A stretch of DNA of 64,000 bases from Oreocharis arfaki (lineage: Eukaryota; Chordata; Aves; Passeriformes; Paramythiidae), in contig VZRR01012420.1 of assembly GCA_013398015.1 (NCBI GenBank), positions 1,214,874 through 1,278,873 of the forward strand, in the 5' to 3' direction. The notes beneath the pieces are model-generated. The model made no database searches, was not told where the DNA came from, and saw only the letters and a program-made list of their open reading frames with translations. The translations under genes were made by a program, and so were the position numbers. Each line of letters begins with the position of its first letter. Within the stretch, counting starts at the first letter, position 1. Shown one piece after another: positions 63,501-64,000 of this stretch.

Positions 63501-64000
63501 TGGTCACATTGTAGGGAGTTTCCTCAATGCAAACATGGCCTTAATGCCTTAGGCAAATAATTTAGCATCCTATTCTCCTTTAGCTGTCAGAATGACAAGG
63601 TGCTGCTTGTCTGCCTTGGGTGATGAACACTGCCTTATCATTTTAGTTTTAGCTTTCAAATAACGTGAGGTTAGAATAAGAATTTCCTTTAGGTTGGATT
63701 CCTCTGTTCTGGGTAGCTGTGAGATTTCTGATACCTTCCTCTGAACTCTCCTGTGGGAGACGAGATGCTGTAACTGCGGAGACCTAAGGCTGAGCTGAAC
63801 TGGCAGTTCCTCCCCTCCTGCTGGTGTGGGAATTAATTAATATTTTTATGCTACGTGCAATCATGCAATGGTAAAGCAAAATGTGACGATTAAGTGATTC
63901 ATCACTAAGCTTGTTTTAAAGGTTATTTCTTGGTGCAAAATCTCTTTTTGACTGCTCAATGCTGTATTGTGCACTGCTATGAAGCCTGTCTGGAGGAATT
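60531..64000. other. Intron 1 segment to window end, no gene recognised
   Basis: Contains a T12/TTTG tract at 61274-61360 and short unsupported frames (127 codons plus at 61675-62058; 105 codons minus at 62698-63015). AATTAATTAAT at 63831-63841 lies in an AT-rich patch near the end. No exon 2 of KCNQ3 is seen before the window ends. Confidence 0.5.
61274..61360. repeat. Poly(T) and (TTTG)n simple repeat
   Basis: Begins with twelve T, continues as T/G-rich sequence with GGTTT units, and ends in six perfect TTTG units at 61337-61360. A low-complexity tract; the poly-Phe/Leu/Val frame across it is an artefact. Confidence 0.93.

Larger units (their letters stand above)
28349..64000 (+). other. 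KCNQ3: KCNQ3 intron 1 (5' portion, continues beyond window)
   Basis: From the exon 1 donor to the window end I find no sequence encoding the next expected peptide (the rest of S1, a hydrophobic stretch rich in Leu/Ile/Val followed by the S1-S2 linker), so intron 1 is at least 35.6 kb. In mammals this intron is very long, so this is expected. Apart from the repeats and candidate regulatory patches listed below, the intron appears to be ordinary non-coding DNA. That it is all intron is inferred; a nested gene or non-coding RNA cannot be excluded. Confidence 0.8.

Noticed and set aside
28349..64000. KCNQ3 exon 2 (remainder of S1)
   Set aside because: No translated frame shows the expected S1 hydrophobic sequence flanked by splice sites, so exon 2 is taken to lie beyond the window.
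1..64000. Endogenous retrovirus, DNA transposon, CRISPR array, rRNA or bacterial-type operon
   Set aside because: No paired LTRs, retroviral gene motifs, terminal inverted repeats with transposase, spaced direct repeats, rRNA blocks or ribosome-binding-site-led gene strings were visible.

Overview
The window looks like a stretch of bird nuclear genome. It is intron-rich, AT-leaning, gene-sparse DNA whose interspersed repeats are nearly all CR1-type LINE fragments. I recognise nine: seven lie on the minus strand and two on the plus strand, and together they cover roughly 2.4 kb (about 4 percent). Their 3' ends carry the avian CR1 signature of short repeats related to ATTCTATG. There is no prokaryotic gene structure, no operon, no CRISPR array and no recognisable tRNA or rRNA. 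I cannot name the species.

The one gene I can support is KCNQ3 (Kv7.3, an M-current potassium channel subunit) on the plus strand. The 3' part of its first coding exon is at 28082-28348 and ends in a strong GTGAGT splice donor. Its 5' part, almost certainly including the start codon, is hidden by a 432-base run of N (27650-28081). The exon sits in a CpG island of about 1.4 kb (roughly 27100-28500).

Layout: positions 1 to about 27000 are 5' flanking DNA with no recognisable exon. They contain CR1 remnants at 965, 9451, 14118, 18147 and 20975, one possible ancient SINE-like relic near 25112, AT-rich microsatellites, and a perfect (ATTTT)16 array about 0.4 kb upstream of the CpG island. Positions 28349-64000 are the beginning of KCNQ3 intron 1. 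It holds four minus-strand CR1 fragments (37465, 40368, 44673, 60238), a possible ancient SINE-like relic at 35145, several homopolymer or simple repeats, and patches rich in transcription-factor-like motifs that could be enhancers. Exon 2, which should continue membrane segment S1, was not found, consistent with the very long first intron known for this gene in mammals.

I found no convincing new biological system. The points most worth a second look are the sequencing gap inside the KCNQ3 start exon with G-rich flanks, the TTTTA array just upstream of an epilepsy-associated gene, a small CpG cluster at 31294-31334 with a TATA-like box, and an AT-rich motif-dense block at 57280-57680 containing a 16-bp perfect palindrome. 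All other open reading frames look like chance, repeat-derived or gap-spanning frames.
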